From: Paenibacillus donghaensis
GTDB taxonomy: Bacteria > Bacillota > Bacilli > Paenibacillales > Paenibacillaceae
Assembly (NCBI RefSeq): GCF_002192415.1
Contig: NZ_CP021780.1
Coordinates: 1,674,001-1,738,000 of the forward strand
Reading direction: 5' to 3'
DNA length: 64,000 nt
Below, piece by piece: positions 18,701 to 27,278 of this stretch. Position numbers and translations under genes: made by a program. The notes beneath the pieces are model-generated. The model saw only the letters and a list, made by a program, of their open reading frames with translations. It ran no database searches and was not told the DNA's origin. The number at the start of each line of letters is the position of its first letter. Within the stretch, counting starts at the first letter, position 1.

Positions 18701-21209
18701 ATATAAAGAGGATCAATATGAATTTACTATAGTAAGCAGAGAAGAAGGCGGCGGCCATGTATCGTTCAAACAATGGACCAAACATGCAGAAGGGAGATTT
18801 AGCACCCATCATGACTCCGCCACGGGTTCCTATGATATAGGAGCACTTAAGGACCAATGTAATTCGAGAGTTCTTCCTATCAACCAGAATGAGCTTTCCA
18901 AAGGTTTTATAGAGTTTGGTCCAAGGTGGCTTACTTTTCATAAGTTGTGGATAGGCAGGACTACAGCCCTTGCCAAGCTGTCTCTCCCTGACGAGTTTTT
19001 GCTTGATCTGGACACCTATTATATACACCCTTGCATGCTTGATATGGCTGTGGCTGCTTACTGCTTTACCTTTGAGAAGCGGTATCTTCCCTTGTCTTAT
19101 AAGCAAATCAAGCTATATGGAAGAATGCCATCTAATTTCTACAGCTATATTAAACAGATCCGTACAGGTATAAATGATGAGGTTGTCAGCTTTGATATTG
19201 ACCTGATGGATGGGAACGGCCAGGTCTTTGCGAATATTACAGACTTCTCACTTAAAAAAGTTCATGAATTCAAAACACTGGTCAGGGATAACATCATGAC
19301 ATCGGTTAAGTGGAATGTTGAAGCTCTTGTCCACAAGGAGCTTCCTGCACCTACAGGACTTACCTTGATTCTGAGGGATCAAGATGCTGCGAGTATTAGA
19401 CTTGCGGGGAGAATCAAAGCTATAGGCGGAGACGTTGTAGAGGCCGAACTAGGGGCTGTCTACGAGCAAGCAGATAGCCTCCTCTATCGTATAACAGGCT
19501 CTAAAACGGACTACGACCGTCTAATCCAAGAGCTCAAGGGAAGAAGGCTGTCGCGGATCGTTCATCTGCTGACCGCTGGAGAAGCTTCTGAAATCAAATC
19601 CATAGGCGAATTGGATGAATCCCTGCATAGAGGGCTGTTCAGTGTGTACTACCTGCTGCAGAGCCTGGTGAGCAACGGGTTGAAAGATCATATGGCCCTT
19701 GTCTTCATAACCCGAAATGCCTGTGAAGTGACAGGGGATGAAAGAGTACTGAACCCGGAACATGCCGCGACCTCAGGATTGTGCAAGGTCATTGCCAAGG
19801 AACACTCAGGAATTCGTTGCAAGTTTATTGACTTGGACGCCGAAACAAGCGATGACGTTCTTCTTCATGAGGCTCTTTCAGACTCATCCGATCCGAATGG
19901 AGTTCATATCGCCCTGAGAGCCAACGAGCGTTATTTCCCACAAGTTGAACTGCTGAATATCGAGGACCTGCCGAATCAAGCGGTCGAATTCAAGGAAGAA
20001 GGCGTGTATGTCATTACCGGAGGCTCTGGTGGACTTGGACTTGTAATTGCGAAGCATCTGGCATCCAAAAAGCCGATGAAGCTGGCATTGATCGGACGTA
20101 TGGATATTCCACAGCGCCAGGAGTGGACGGAATTGATTGCTTTTCAGAACGGCAGCAAGCAGGCCCGCCTGGTGGAAAGAATCCTTGAAATTGAGTCTAT
20201 GGGTTCTAAGGTACTGTATTGCAGCGCCGATATATCCAGCTACGAACAGACTCGGATTGCTATGGATAAGATAAGAGCGGAATGGGGCCAGATTCATGGT
20301 GTTATTCACGCTGCCGGGTTAGCGGGCAGGGGATATATATTTATGAAAGAGGAAGCCGAACTGCAGAAGGTCATCGGACCTAAGATTCATGGAACACTCA
20401 ACTTGGATTTGCTGACGGTCCAGGATGACCTTGATTTTATGGTTTTCTTTTCCTCTGTGGCGTCCATACTGGCTTATCCGGGGCAAGGCGATTACACGGC
20501 GGCTAACGCCTTTCTGAATGCTTATTCCGAATGGAGAAACAAGCAAGGACGTAATACGGTTTCTATCAATTGGTCGGCATGGAGGGAAACCGGAATGGCT
20601 GTAGACTACGGTGTCGATATAGATACGATGTTTAAGTCCATCTCCAATGCTGAGGCGCTGTCTGCTTTTGATGAGGTGCTTAACAAGAAGCTGTCAACCG
20701 TTATCATCGGGCAACTGGATACAGAGCATATAGCCGAAACAAACGGAAGAGGAATTGTATCCGCCAGTCTGCTGTCCAAGGTTCAAAAAAGATTGAAGCG
20801 AGTCGGACTGAAGCCTGGCATAACCCATGAGAATCCCCAAATAAGTATTATCGATAAGGATATCGGGGATCTCGATGAAATCCAAATTCAATTAGCGGAG
20901 ATATGGGCCAAGGTATTGGGCATGAGAGAAATTAATTTATACGAAGGTTTTTATGAGATGGGCGGAGACTCTATTCTTGCGACTAAGCTATTCAAAGAAT
21001 TGGACCGGGAGTTTCCCGGAATGCTTGATATAGCGGATATTTTTTCCTATTCATCAGTAAGTCAGCTTGCGGCCTACCTAAAGCAACAAATATACACCCG
21101 GAGCAGTGCCAAGGTTGAGCCAATTGAGGACGTGCTGGATAAGCTGATAAAAGGTGAGATTTCCATTAATGATGCAGACGCAGTTATGAGAACCGGAGGT
21201 ACAACCTAG
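12732..21209 (+). CDS. Trans-AT polyketide synthase, two modules (KS-KR-ACP, KS-DH-KR-ACP)
   Basis: A 2,825-residue PKS without AT domains. Module 1: KS (residues about 34-460, Cys208, His341, His381), an AT-docking remnant ending LPTYSFDRERCW, KR (NADPH loop GGLSGIG near 901, active Tyr in GDYAAANA), ACP (Ser about 1223 in LGADSISL). Module 2: KS (from about 1285, Cys1457), docking remnant LPTYPFDQQRCW, DH with HMIMGSYVLP (His1933) and HPCMLD (Asp2104), KR (GGSGGLG near 2430), ACP (Ser about 2747 in MGGDSILA). KR1 has DD after HSAGVT, suggesting the B-type (D-hydroxy) outcome. Predicted work: add one malonate and reduce to a beta-hydroxy, then a second and reduce to an enoyl. The C-terminal EDVLDKLIKGEI segment looks like a docking helix for the next protein, whose start lies one base after this stop. 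Confidence 0.93.
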   Translation: MGFNLSELSLVQSNETPLINGHRGIGDEDAHNTDIAIIGMSVNFPGAKDCDAYWNNIKNGKDLITEFPETRRAEIDKYLSVNPNALEGYEYFQAAFLDEVDTFDYRFFRLTPAEASLMSPVQRLFLQTAYTTIEDAGYAGSKIIGSKTGVFVGYIGDTVGNTYEDILASSSDALNPGIFTGNLSSMIPSRISYYLDLKGPSLVVDTACSSSLVAVHLACQSIRNGECDTALVGGIKLFLVPVKNKVKLGLDSPTYRSKAFDDSSDGIGVGEGSAAVMLKPLSKALRDRDHIYAVIKGSAINQDGNSIGITAPNVAEQANVIAKAWNNARINPETLSYIEAHGTGTRIGDPIEIEGIKKAFERFTNKKQFCAIGSVKSNIGHLNEAAGIAGLIKLALCLKHGEIPPTLHLNRPNRRIEFEDSPVYVQDKWTKWDFGGEQRRAGISSFGFSGTNCHMVLEQSPEVEAGPEAYRGGPSVLTLSSKSRGSLERLLLDYRTFLSENPAICMKNLCYTANTGRDHFNYRLAIIATELKELKNSIESLCASGLDGLLQENIYFNQFTIVNRTKGALRDGDLTEEQLEGKNCLARFKMKEYVSSGKGNKGLFQEICSLYASGATIDWNLLYDKEKLRTVSLPTYSFDRERCWCSIADQPIDGSQPESGNPFFTMAWEPNALVKGNGTAVSKQIILFKNTTSSYESIEEQLRGTGNLVISVTIGKSFERINTSSYVIDNSEEGFARLFWNVSPDLPVHIVHLLAAGLEAEAQNLNELDRNLELGVYNVFYLAKALKHLETSDPIRVDLIAGRAGKVAAQDDLVIPENGTMIGLAKVINREFPQVSCRTIDVDDTFTVEQLLDELSCENNEGQVAYRNGVRYAEYLQSLQLEATTHSNVEIKENGTYLISGGLSGIGYEVAKYLTAAAKVHLILMNRTSIPEREKWDELIVSNADHKLTGGIAAIRSLEAAGSTVEYLRADVSNLQHMEQAIDRISAKYGKIDGIIHSAGVTDDCLIANQTKEGFDAILRPKVHGTWLLHHLTSKEKLDFFVMFSSVSSIIAAPGQGDYAAANAYLDSFCDYRRINGKPALTINWVAWKETGMALQTGFTMDTIFKALSTKKGMNGFEKVFARDLSRVLIGELNFDNHMAAALLKNTSFSLSEELRSKLTQLNGRKRPVKHEAASMGTKVKLKGKLTNQYSSIEQKVAEICMNVLGYKEIDVYDNFFDLGADSISLTQMFQALDKQFVGRLSLTKVFAYPSISELAQYLSEQDPTYGAGVPAQKLESTDDRDSGVAIIGIGANMPTGTDLDVFWEHLRSGKDMIGPIPDNRKKDIDAYLQFLGKEAGEADFMEAAYLDDIDMFDYKFFKLSPKEASLMDPNQRKFLQTAWAAIEDAGYGGHQLKNTQTGVFVGFSNHPLNSYIDLIAETSPEDLTVALAGNLTSIIPSRVSYLLDLKGPSILVDTACSSSLVAVHMACQSLLSGECNTALVGGVKINIIPLANELKIGIESSTARTRAFDDDSDGTGIGEGVICIVLKPLSRALNDHDHIYGVIKGSAVNQDGASVGITAPNVKAQTEVILQAWKNSKIDPATLSYIEAHGTGTKLGDPIEIEAVNEAFRQYTDKKNFCAVSTVKSNMGHLYEAAGLAGLVKAVMSLQHRTLAPSIHYSQPNQAINFADSALFINNRLKQWEVDSVPRRCGISSFGFSGTNCHVVLEEAPVITATDIKTNSQPQIITLTAKTETALLELMRSYENFLDKPDPVRLNDVCKTVNTGRVHHPYRLAFIVKDTKELLYNIKAVLRKGLYEEMEQAVFYGKHSLLQDKAFRDSLSLEAGLLVEQLEKVPMFNEEGLELLCTHYVQGAEVDWDALYGEGFEARRISLPTYPFDQQRCWINVESLEPRSSKSSGKAIHPLLEHVLADTWDQIIYTTDFSPKKHFVLHDHMIMGSYVLPGTTYIEMIVQAGKRLVPDAEVVIKDISFYKPLVMLDEDEKRQIQTIVKYKEDQYEFTIVSREEGGGHVSFKQWTKHAEGRFSTHHDSATGSYDIGALKDQCNSRVLPINQNELSKGFIEFGPRWLTFHKLWIGRTTALAKLSLPDEFLLDLDTYYIHPCMLDMAVAAYCFTFEKRYLPLSYKQIKLYGRMPSNFYSYIKQIRTGINDEVVSFDIDLMDGNGQVFANITDFSLKKVHEFKTLVRDNIMTSVKWNVEALVHKELPAPTGLTLILRDQDAASIRLAGRIKAIGGDVVEAELGAVYEQADSLLYRITGSKTDYDRLIQELKGRRLSRIVHLLTAGEASEIKSIGELDESLHRGLFSVYYLLQSLVSNGLKDHMALVFITRNACEVTGDERVLNPEHAATSGLCKVIAKEHSGIRCKFIDLDAETSDDVLLHEALSDSSDPNGVHIALRANERYFPQVELLNIEDLPNQAVEFKEEGVYVITGGSGGLGLVIAKHLASKKPMKLALIGRMDIPQRQEWTELIAFQNGSKQARLVERILEIESMGSKVLYCSADISSYEQTRIAMDKIRAEWGQIHGVIHAAGLAGRGYIFMKEEAELQKVIGPKIHGTLNLDLLTVQDDLDFMVFFSSVASILAYPGQGDYTAANAFLNAYSEWRNKQGRNTVSINWSAWRETGMAVDYGVDIDTMFKSISNAEALSAFDEVLNKKLSTVIIGQLDTEHIAETNGRGIVSASLLSKVQKRLKRVGLKPGITHENPQISIIDKDIGDLDEIQIQLAEIWAKVLGMREINLYEGFYEMGGDSILATKLFKELDREFPGMLDIADIFSYSSVSQLAAYLKQQIYTRSSAKVEPIEDVLDKLIKGEISINDADAVMRTGGTT

Positions 21210-21210
21210 C

Positions 21211-24200
21211 ATGGAGCGCATAAAGAAATACATTTATGAGCAGGTCATCTCACAGAAGCTGTCCAAGACAGACGCTGCGGTAATGCTGAAGGAATTATAC
21301 GAAACAACCGCTCCTCAGTCGGAGAGCATGGAGAGCTCGGAGGACATTGCGATCATAGGAATGGATTGCAGGCTTCCGCAGGCTAATAATGTGCAGCAAT
21401 ATTGGGATCAGTTGATACAGGGGCATGATTGTACAGAAATTATTCCAGAGAAGCGGAGAGAGGAATTAGGACGTTTTTTGAAGCTTCAGGAGAACTCAGG
21501 GGAAGAAGGATTGCTAAAGCAAGGTTATCTGGAAGATATATCAGGCTTCGATGCAGCTTTTTTTAATATTTCACCGGCTGAGGCCTCGACAATGGACCCT
21601 ATACAGAGATTGTTTTTGATGGTGGTCTGGGGAGCTTTGGAAGATGCAGGGGTAAATTTCTCCAAGCTTAATGGCTCAAAGACTGGGGTATTTGTGGGCA
21701 AAGCACATTTAAACGAACCCCTCTATAAAGACTTTATTGAGGAATTTGACATGATCGCCTTCAATGGCTCTGCTACTGGGATATTAGCCAGTCGAATCTC
21801 CTATATCCTGAATCTCAACGGTCCGAGCCTTGTAGTGGATACCGCCTGCTCCTCCGGTCTGGTTGCCCTTCATCTGGCTTGCCGGGCACTCTTGAACAAC
21901 GAATGTGAGACTGCAGTGGCTGGCGGGGTCCGGATCATGCTGATGCCGTTGCAAGAGAATAAACTGTCGGCTTTAGAGTCCCCTGACCATACACTAAGAC
22001 CATTTGACAGCATGTCTAACGGTACGGTTTGGGGTGAAGGTATCACTGCCGTTGTTCTGAAACCGCTCTCCAAAGCTATAAGGGACAGGGATCATGTATA
22101 CGCCGTTATCAAAGGGAGTGCGATCAATAATGACGGTGCTTCGAACGGTATCTCTGCGCCGAATGCGATTGCCCAGGAGAACCTAATTGCAGATTTATGG
22201 GATAGATTGAAGATCAATCCGGAGTCGATCTCTTATATTGAAGCCCATGGGACAGGTACGCCGCTTGGCGATCCGGTTGAAATTAAAGGTATAACCAATG
22301 CTTACAGGAGATACACCAATAAGAAGCAATTTTGTCCGATTGGCACGGTTAAAGGGAACTTGGGGCATTTGGTTGCTGCCTCTGGTCTGGCAGGCCTGAT
22401 CAAGGTAGTGCTGGCCATGAAACATAACAAGATTCCACCGACTATCCATTTTAACAATCCCAATCCATATATTAATTTTGTTGAATCGCCGGTTTTCTTT
22501 AATGACAGGATGCTGGATTGGAAGTCCGATCAAGGTCCCCTGCGGGCAAGCGTAAGCTCGTTTGGGATAAGTGGAACCAATGCTTATGTCATTGTAGATG
22601 AGTATGTGGAGGATAGCGTAAAGCAGTCAGTTAATATAAATAAACCGTTTATCTTTACATGCTCAGCAAAAAGCGATGCGGCATTATTGCAATACATTCG
22701 TAAATACAGCGAGTGCCTTGGCGAGTTTGAGGATGAGCGGATAGGTGATGTCTGCTTCACAGCCAACACCGGCAGAGTTCATCAGGATTACCGGCTTGCC
22801 ATGGTTGCAACCGGTATCCATGATCTGCGGAACAGGCTTCAGCTTATCATTAGAGATGGGTTAGAGAAGGCTTGGGATCACTGCGCTTATTATGGAAATT
22901 GTAAGCCCGTTTCCGTTGCCATGCATAAGTCGGAACCCGGAATGGTTGCCAAGTCAGCGATTCGGACCCATGACGAACTGTCTGTAACTAAAGCCCGCAG
23001 CTATGTTGAAGGCGGACAGCGCGACCGTGAGTTATTGGATGATCTGTGCCAAATGTACAGTGAAGGTGCTAGTGTACCTTGGGACAGTCTGTTCAGTGAC
23101 TCCAGTACACGAAAGGTCGCGCTGCCGACCTATCCTTTTGAATGTAAGCCATATTGGGCAAAAAGCAACACTGCCGTCCTAAGAGAAAAGATTCAAGATC
23201 AGGAGCATCCGCTGGTGGGAAGATTGTACCTGCGGACCATTAATCAGGACATTTATGTAAACGAAATAAGCCCTGCTGACACCTGGGTGCTGAAAGAACA
23301 TAAAGTAGCAGGCCATTATATCATGCCGGGTACAGCTTTTATCGAAATGGCGATGTATGTTGGCAAGGTGCATTATGGCTTACAGCAGTTGGAGCTAATG
23401 GATATCGCGGTCATCTCTCCTCTGATGGTAAAGGAAGGGGAAAGTAAGAAAATCCAAACTATCGTGAAACATGAAGATGGCTTGCTGAATTTTGTTATCG
23501 CAGGAGAAGAGGCAGATGTGGACGGCACCGGTTGCTGGTTTACACAATATGTCCAGGGCAAGATCCAGCCACTAGTAAATCAGCCGGAAACAGTCTTGGA
23601 TGCAGGTGTATTCTCAGCGCATTGTACACAATCTGTCGGCAAAATTAATCCTAATGAATACACGAAAGGCTTTATTGAATTCGGAAGCAGATGGAGGGAC
23701 TGTGCAGCACTTATAACAGGAAAGGATAACGCTGTTGCAGAACTGCATTTGCCTAAGGAATATCAAGAGGACTTGAAGCAGTATTTCCTTCACCCGGCAC
23801 TCTTGGATCTGTCGCTCAATGCCCTGGCTTTGACTGTGGACGAGAAGTATCTGCCTTTTGCCTACAAAAGTATGAAGATCTATGGACCAACACCTTCAAC
23901 GTTTACCAGTTATATTACCGCTGCGGATAACGGATTGCATTCCGACTCTCATGGCATGAAGAGCTATGAGGTTATTATGAGGGATAAGACAGGCAAAGTT
24001 TTTGCCGAAGTGAACGGATACAGCATTAAGAAGGCAAACCTGTTAAAGAGTGATGATTCCTTCCATACCATAAAGTGGGTTCCTGCTGAAGTTGCTGCAA
24101 GTTCCTTCATTACTCCAAAGAAAGCCTTGGTCCTGAAGGATCAGTTAGGTATTTCCGAGGATCTGATACACCAGCTGACCAGCCAAGGTTGTGAGGTGGT

Positions 24201-27200
24201 TGAAATAAGCGTAGGTTCTTCCTATCGGAAGATAGACGAGTATCACTATGAAGTGGCAGCTAAGGAAGAGGATTATGTCTCACTGTTGAGAGACGCCAAG
24301 GTGGACGGGTTAACCCATATTATTCATATGGCCTCCCTCAGTGAGGAGCAGGAGATACAAGATACAGAAGGGTTGCGTGCTGTTCTTGACCAGGGCTTGC
24401 ACAGTTTGTTCTTCCTAACCAAGCATCTTGTCCGTTGTATCCGAAGTCAGACGCTATCAGTCTATCTGGTGTCCCGCAATGTATATTCGATAACCGGTAA
24501 AGAGCATAAGCTACAGCCCTATCATGCCTCGTTCTTCGGACTGGGTAAGGTAATCTCCAATGAGTATCCGATTCTACGCTGCAGATGCATTGACATGGGT
24601 GATAGCATGACTGGTACGGAACTGGCCGAAGCATTGAATCATTCCCTTGTGGGCGGAGGAGCGGTTGCATTCCGGGATGGCATTCCTTATATGGAAGAAA
24701 TTCAGGCCTTGAATCTCGATTCTATACCTGATCAAAGCATAGAAATCGGAGGAGAAGGCGTTTATATCATTACGGGCGGCACTGGTGGAATCGGTATGGA
24801 GATATGCAAGTACCTGGCCTCCAGGGGACCCGTTAATCTTGCACTGATTAGCCGTACTCCTCTACCGGAAATAGAACGATGGGATGCGAGCATTTTGTCT
24901 GGGGAAGAGAGAAGGCTAGGTAAGACGCTGAAGCAATTGGCTGTTCTCAGAAGTGCAGGCGCTGAAATAGTTAGTTACAGTGCAGATGCAGCTGATTATG
25001 AACAAATGACTTTTGTCTTGGCAGATTTAAGGCGTAAATTCGGTCGGATTCGAGGTGTGATCCACAGCGCAGGCGTTGCAGGACAAGGCCTCTTATTGGA
25101 TAAAGACTTCCATACCTTTCATAGCGTGATTCATCCCAAAATATACGGTGCATGGGTGTTAAGCCACTTAACAGAACATGATGAACTAGACATGTTCGTG
25201 TTATTCTCTTCTATCGCTTCATTGGTTGCGTATCCCGGACAGGGCGACTATACGGCAGCAAACGCATTTCTCGATGCATTCTCTGACTACTCCAATCAGC
25301 GAGGCAGAAGGATGCTTGTGATTAACTGGCCGGCATGGGGAGAAACCGGTATGGCTGTTAATTACAATTCCAATGTGGATATGTTGTTCAAGGCGATTTC
25401 TACCCAAGACGCGGTCCAGGCGTTTGACAAAGTGCTTCAAAAGCAGGTAGGTAGAGTCATCATAGGAGAGTTAGATTACGGTAGTGACATGATAGACAGA
25501 GTTCCGGTTGGGTTCTCTGAAGGTTTGAAAGCCAAGCTTAGAAGGGTGCGGTTGCTGAGCCAAAAGGTCGATTCTAGCAGTGTTGACGTTGAGGTTCAAG
25601 GGCGGAGCGACGGAGAATATACCGCCACCGAGCTGCTGGTTTCCAAGGTATGGGGGGAGGTATTAGGGTTCCAGACCATTAATATATATGACAGTTTTTA
25701 TGATCTGGGCGGTGATTCTGTATTTGCTATGAAACTGGTCAATAGTCTTAGCAAACAACTGAATATGAACATAGGCATTGTGGATGTGTTCAACTACCAA
25801 ACAGTTAACGAACTTTCCGAATATGTGGACCGCGAAGGGGTGAATAGAGGAGAAGGGCCGGATACGAATGAGACAGGTATTATCAAACATGTTGAAGCTA
25901 AAGATTTCTATTCGATAACTGCACAGCAAAAGGGCATATACCTTCACTATCAGAGATTGCCCAGGAATACCAGCTATAACACGCCGATTGCTCTGGATAT
26001 CCACGGGCATCTGGATGTAGAGCTATTCGAAAGAATGATTATACAGTTAATAAAACGTCATGAAGTGTTAAGAACGTCCTTCAGTATGAACGATGGAATG
26101 CCGGTATTCCGCGTTCATGAAGAAGCCGATTTTAAGATGGGGCATTCCGAAGCACCAAGGCAAGACATCAAGGAGATCATGAGAAACTTCGTCAAGCCGT
26201 TCAGCCTCGAAGAGCCTCCACTGCTCCGCGTGGAAACCGTAAAGCTTGGCTCAGAACGCTACCTTCTGCTGCTGGATATCCACCATATCCTAGCAGACCG
26301 TGCATCGGTTGGCATTCTATTGAATGAATTCTTTCAGTTATTGGACCACAAGCCACTCTCAGAACCAGGTATGCAATATAGCGATTACGCCCAATGGCAG
26401 GCTGCCTTGTATTCCTCTGAAAAAGTAAAAAAATCCGAGTTGTTTTGGCTCAATATGTTCAAAGGGGAGATTCCTCTCCTTAATCTGCCTACGGATTTCC
26501 CAAGACCTTCAGTACCGTCGTATGAAGGGGATAGCATCAGGCTAGTGTTGGATGAGAACCTGTGTGCTTCGCTCTATAAGGCTGCTTTGGAAGCCGGAAC
26601 AACAATTAACATGGTATTAACTGCAGCATTTTATGTTCTGCTCAGCAAATTCACCCTGCAAAAAGATATAATTATCGGCTGTAATGTTCTTGGTAGAACC
26701 CATGTGGATATTCAACAAACCATGGGAATGTTCGTTAACACCCTTCCGATTAGAAGCTGTATATATGGGGATCAGACATTTAAAGATTATTTAAATGAAG
26801 TGAAGAGGATAAGCTTGTCAGCTTATGACCATCAGAACTATCCGTTGGAGAGCTTGTTGGATAAGTTGCATTTCACCCGGGTTTACAACAGGAATCCGTT
26901 GTTTGATGTCTGCTTCAATATGATGAATATTTCAGACCGTATTGATCCTGCCAAGCAGCTCTCAATCCAGGGACTTGTCATCAAAACCGTGGAATATGTA
27001 AGCACAACCTCAAAATTCGATATGACACTGATTGCGGCTACTGCTGACCATAAGCTTGATATGGTTCTGGAATATAAGACAAGTTTGTACAAACGAAGCA
27101 CCATTGAGGATTTCCTCAGTTATTATCATAAAATTCTGCAGGCCGTTTCCTGCAATCTAAATCTAACGATTAATGAATTGTCTTTTTCAGATCAATTAAT

Positions 27201-27246
27201 GGCTGTGAAGCAAGAAACGGACGATGTCGGGGACTTTGCTTTTTAG
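21211..27246 (+). CDS. Hybrid PKS-NRPS: KS-DH-KR-ACP-C
   Basis: A 2,011-residue bridge protein. N-terminal helices (ERIKKYIYEQVISQKLS) match a docking element. KS residues about 44-470 with Cys213 in DTACSSGL and His in EAHGTGT and GNLGH. No AT; the linker ends LPTYPFECKPYW. DH with HKVAGHYIMP (His697) and HPALLDLSLN, KR with GGTGGIG near 1185 and Tyr in GDYTAANA, ACP with Ser1503 in LGGDSVFA. A condensation domain (about 1567-2000) ends the protein; its motif reads HHILADR (His1691-Arg1697), keeping the catalytic second His and the Asp but with Arg in place of the usual Gly. It should add a third malonate, reduce it to an enoyl (a diene with module 2) and join the acyl chain to the Ser held by the next protein. 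The module is thus split over two proteins. Confidence 0.93.
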   Translation: MERIKKYIYEQVISQKLSKTDAAVMLKELYETTAPQSESMESSEDIAIIGMDCRLPQANNVQQYWDQLIQGHDCTEIIPEKRREELGRFLKLQENSGEEGLLKQGYLEDISGFDAAFFNISPAEASTMDPIQRLFLMVVWGALEDAGVNFSKLNGSKTGVFVGKAHLNEPLYKDFIEEFDMIAFNGSATGILASRISYILNLNGPSLVVDTACSSGLVALHLACRALLNNECETAVAGGVRIMLMPLQENKLSALESPDHTLRPFDSMSNGTVWGEGITAVVLKPLSKAIRDRDHVYAVIKGSAINNDGASNGISAPNAIAQENLIADLWDRLKINPESISYIEAHGTGTPLGDPVEIKGITNAYRRYTNKKQFCPIGTVKGNLGHLVAASGLAGLIKVVLAMKHNKIPPTIHFNNPNPYINFVESPVFFNDRMLDWKSDQGPLRASVSSFGISGTNAYVIVDEYVEDSVKQSVNINKPFIFTCSAKSDAALLQYIRKYSECLGEFEDERIGDVCFTANTGRVHQDYRLAMVATGIHDLRNRLQLIIRDGLEKAWDHCAYYGNCKPVSVAMHKSEPGMVAKSAIRTHDELSVTKARSYVEGGQRDRELLDDLCQMYSEGASVPWDSLFSDSSTRKVALPTYPFECKPYWAKSNTAVLREKIQDQEHPLVGRLYLRTINQDIYVNEISPADTWVLKEHKVAGHYIMPGTAFIEMAMYVGKVHYGLQQLELMDIAVISPLMVKEGESKKIQTIVKHEDGLLNFVIAGEEADVDGTGCWFTQYVQGKIQPLVNQPETVLDAGVFSAHCTQSVGKINPNEYTKGFIEFGSRWRDCAALITGKDNAVAELHLPKEYQEDLKQYFLHPALLDLSLNALALTVDEKYLPFAYKSMKIYGPTPSTFTSYITAADNGLHSDSHGMKSYEVIMRDKTGKVFAEVNGYSIKKANLLKSDDSFHTIKWVPAEVAASSFITPKKALVLKDQLGISEDLIHQLTSQGCEVVEISVGSSYRKIDEYHYEVAAKEEDYVSLLRDAKVDGLTHIIHMASLSEEQEIQDTEGLRAVLDQGLHSLFFLTKHLVRCIRSQTLSVYLVSRNVYSITGKEHKLQPYHASFFGLGKVISNEYPILRCRCIDMGDSMTGTELAEALNHSLVGGGAVAFRDGIPYMEEIQALNLDSIPDQSIEIGGEGVYIITGGTGGIGMEICKYLASRGPVNLALISRTPLPEIERWDASILSGEERRLGKTLKQLAVLRSAGAEIVSYSADAADYEQMTFVLADLRRKFGRIRGVIHSAGVAGQGLLLDKDFHTFHSVIHPKIYGAWVLSHLTEHDELDMFVLFSSIASLVAYPGQGDYTAANAFLDAFSDYSNQRGRRMLVINWPAWGETGMAVNYNSNVDMLFKAISTQDAVQAFDKVLQKQVGRVIIGELDYGSDMIDRVPVGFSEGLKAKLRRVRLLSQKVDSSSVDVEVQGRSDGEYTATELLVSKVWGEVLGFQTINIYDSFYDLGGDSVFAMKLVNSLSKQLNMNIGIVDVFNYQTVNELSEYVDREGVNRGEGPDTNETGIIKHVEAKDFYSITAQQKGIYLHYQRLPRNTSYNTPIALDIHGHLDVELFERMIIQLIKRHEVLRTSFSMNDGMPVFRVHEEADFKMGHSEAPRQDIKEIMRNFVKPFSLEEPPLLRVETVKLGSERYLLLLDIHHILADRASVGILLNEFFQLLDHKPLSEPGMQYSDYAQWQAALYSSEKVKKSELFWLNMFKGEIPLLNLPTDFPRPSVPSYEGDSIRLVLDENLCASLYKAALEAGTTINMVLTAAFYVLLSKFTLQKDIIIGCNVLGRTHVDIQQTMGMFVNTLPIRSCIYGDQTFKDYLNEVKRISLSAYDHQNYPLESLLDKLHFTRVYNRNPLFDVCFNMMNISDRIDPAKQLSIQGLVIKTVEYVSTTSKFDMTLIAATADHKLDMVLEYKTSLYKRSTIEDFLSYYHKILQAVSCNLNLTINELSFSDQLMAVKQETDDVGDFAF

Positions 27247-27278
27247 GTTGTCTGTTAAACCAGCAAGGGGGTCTTTAC

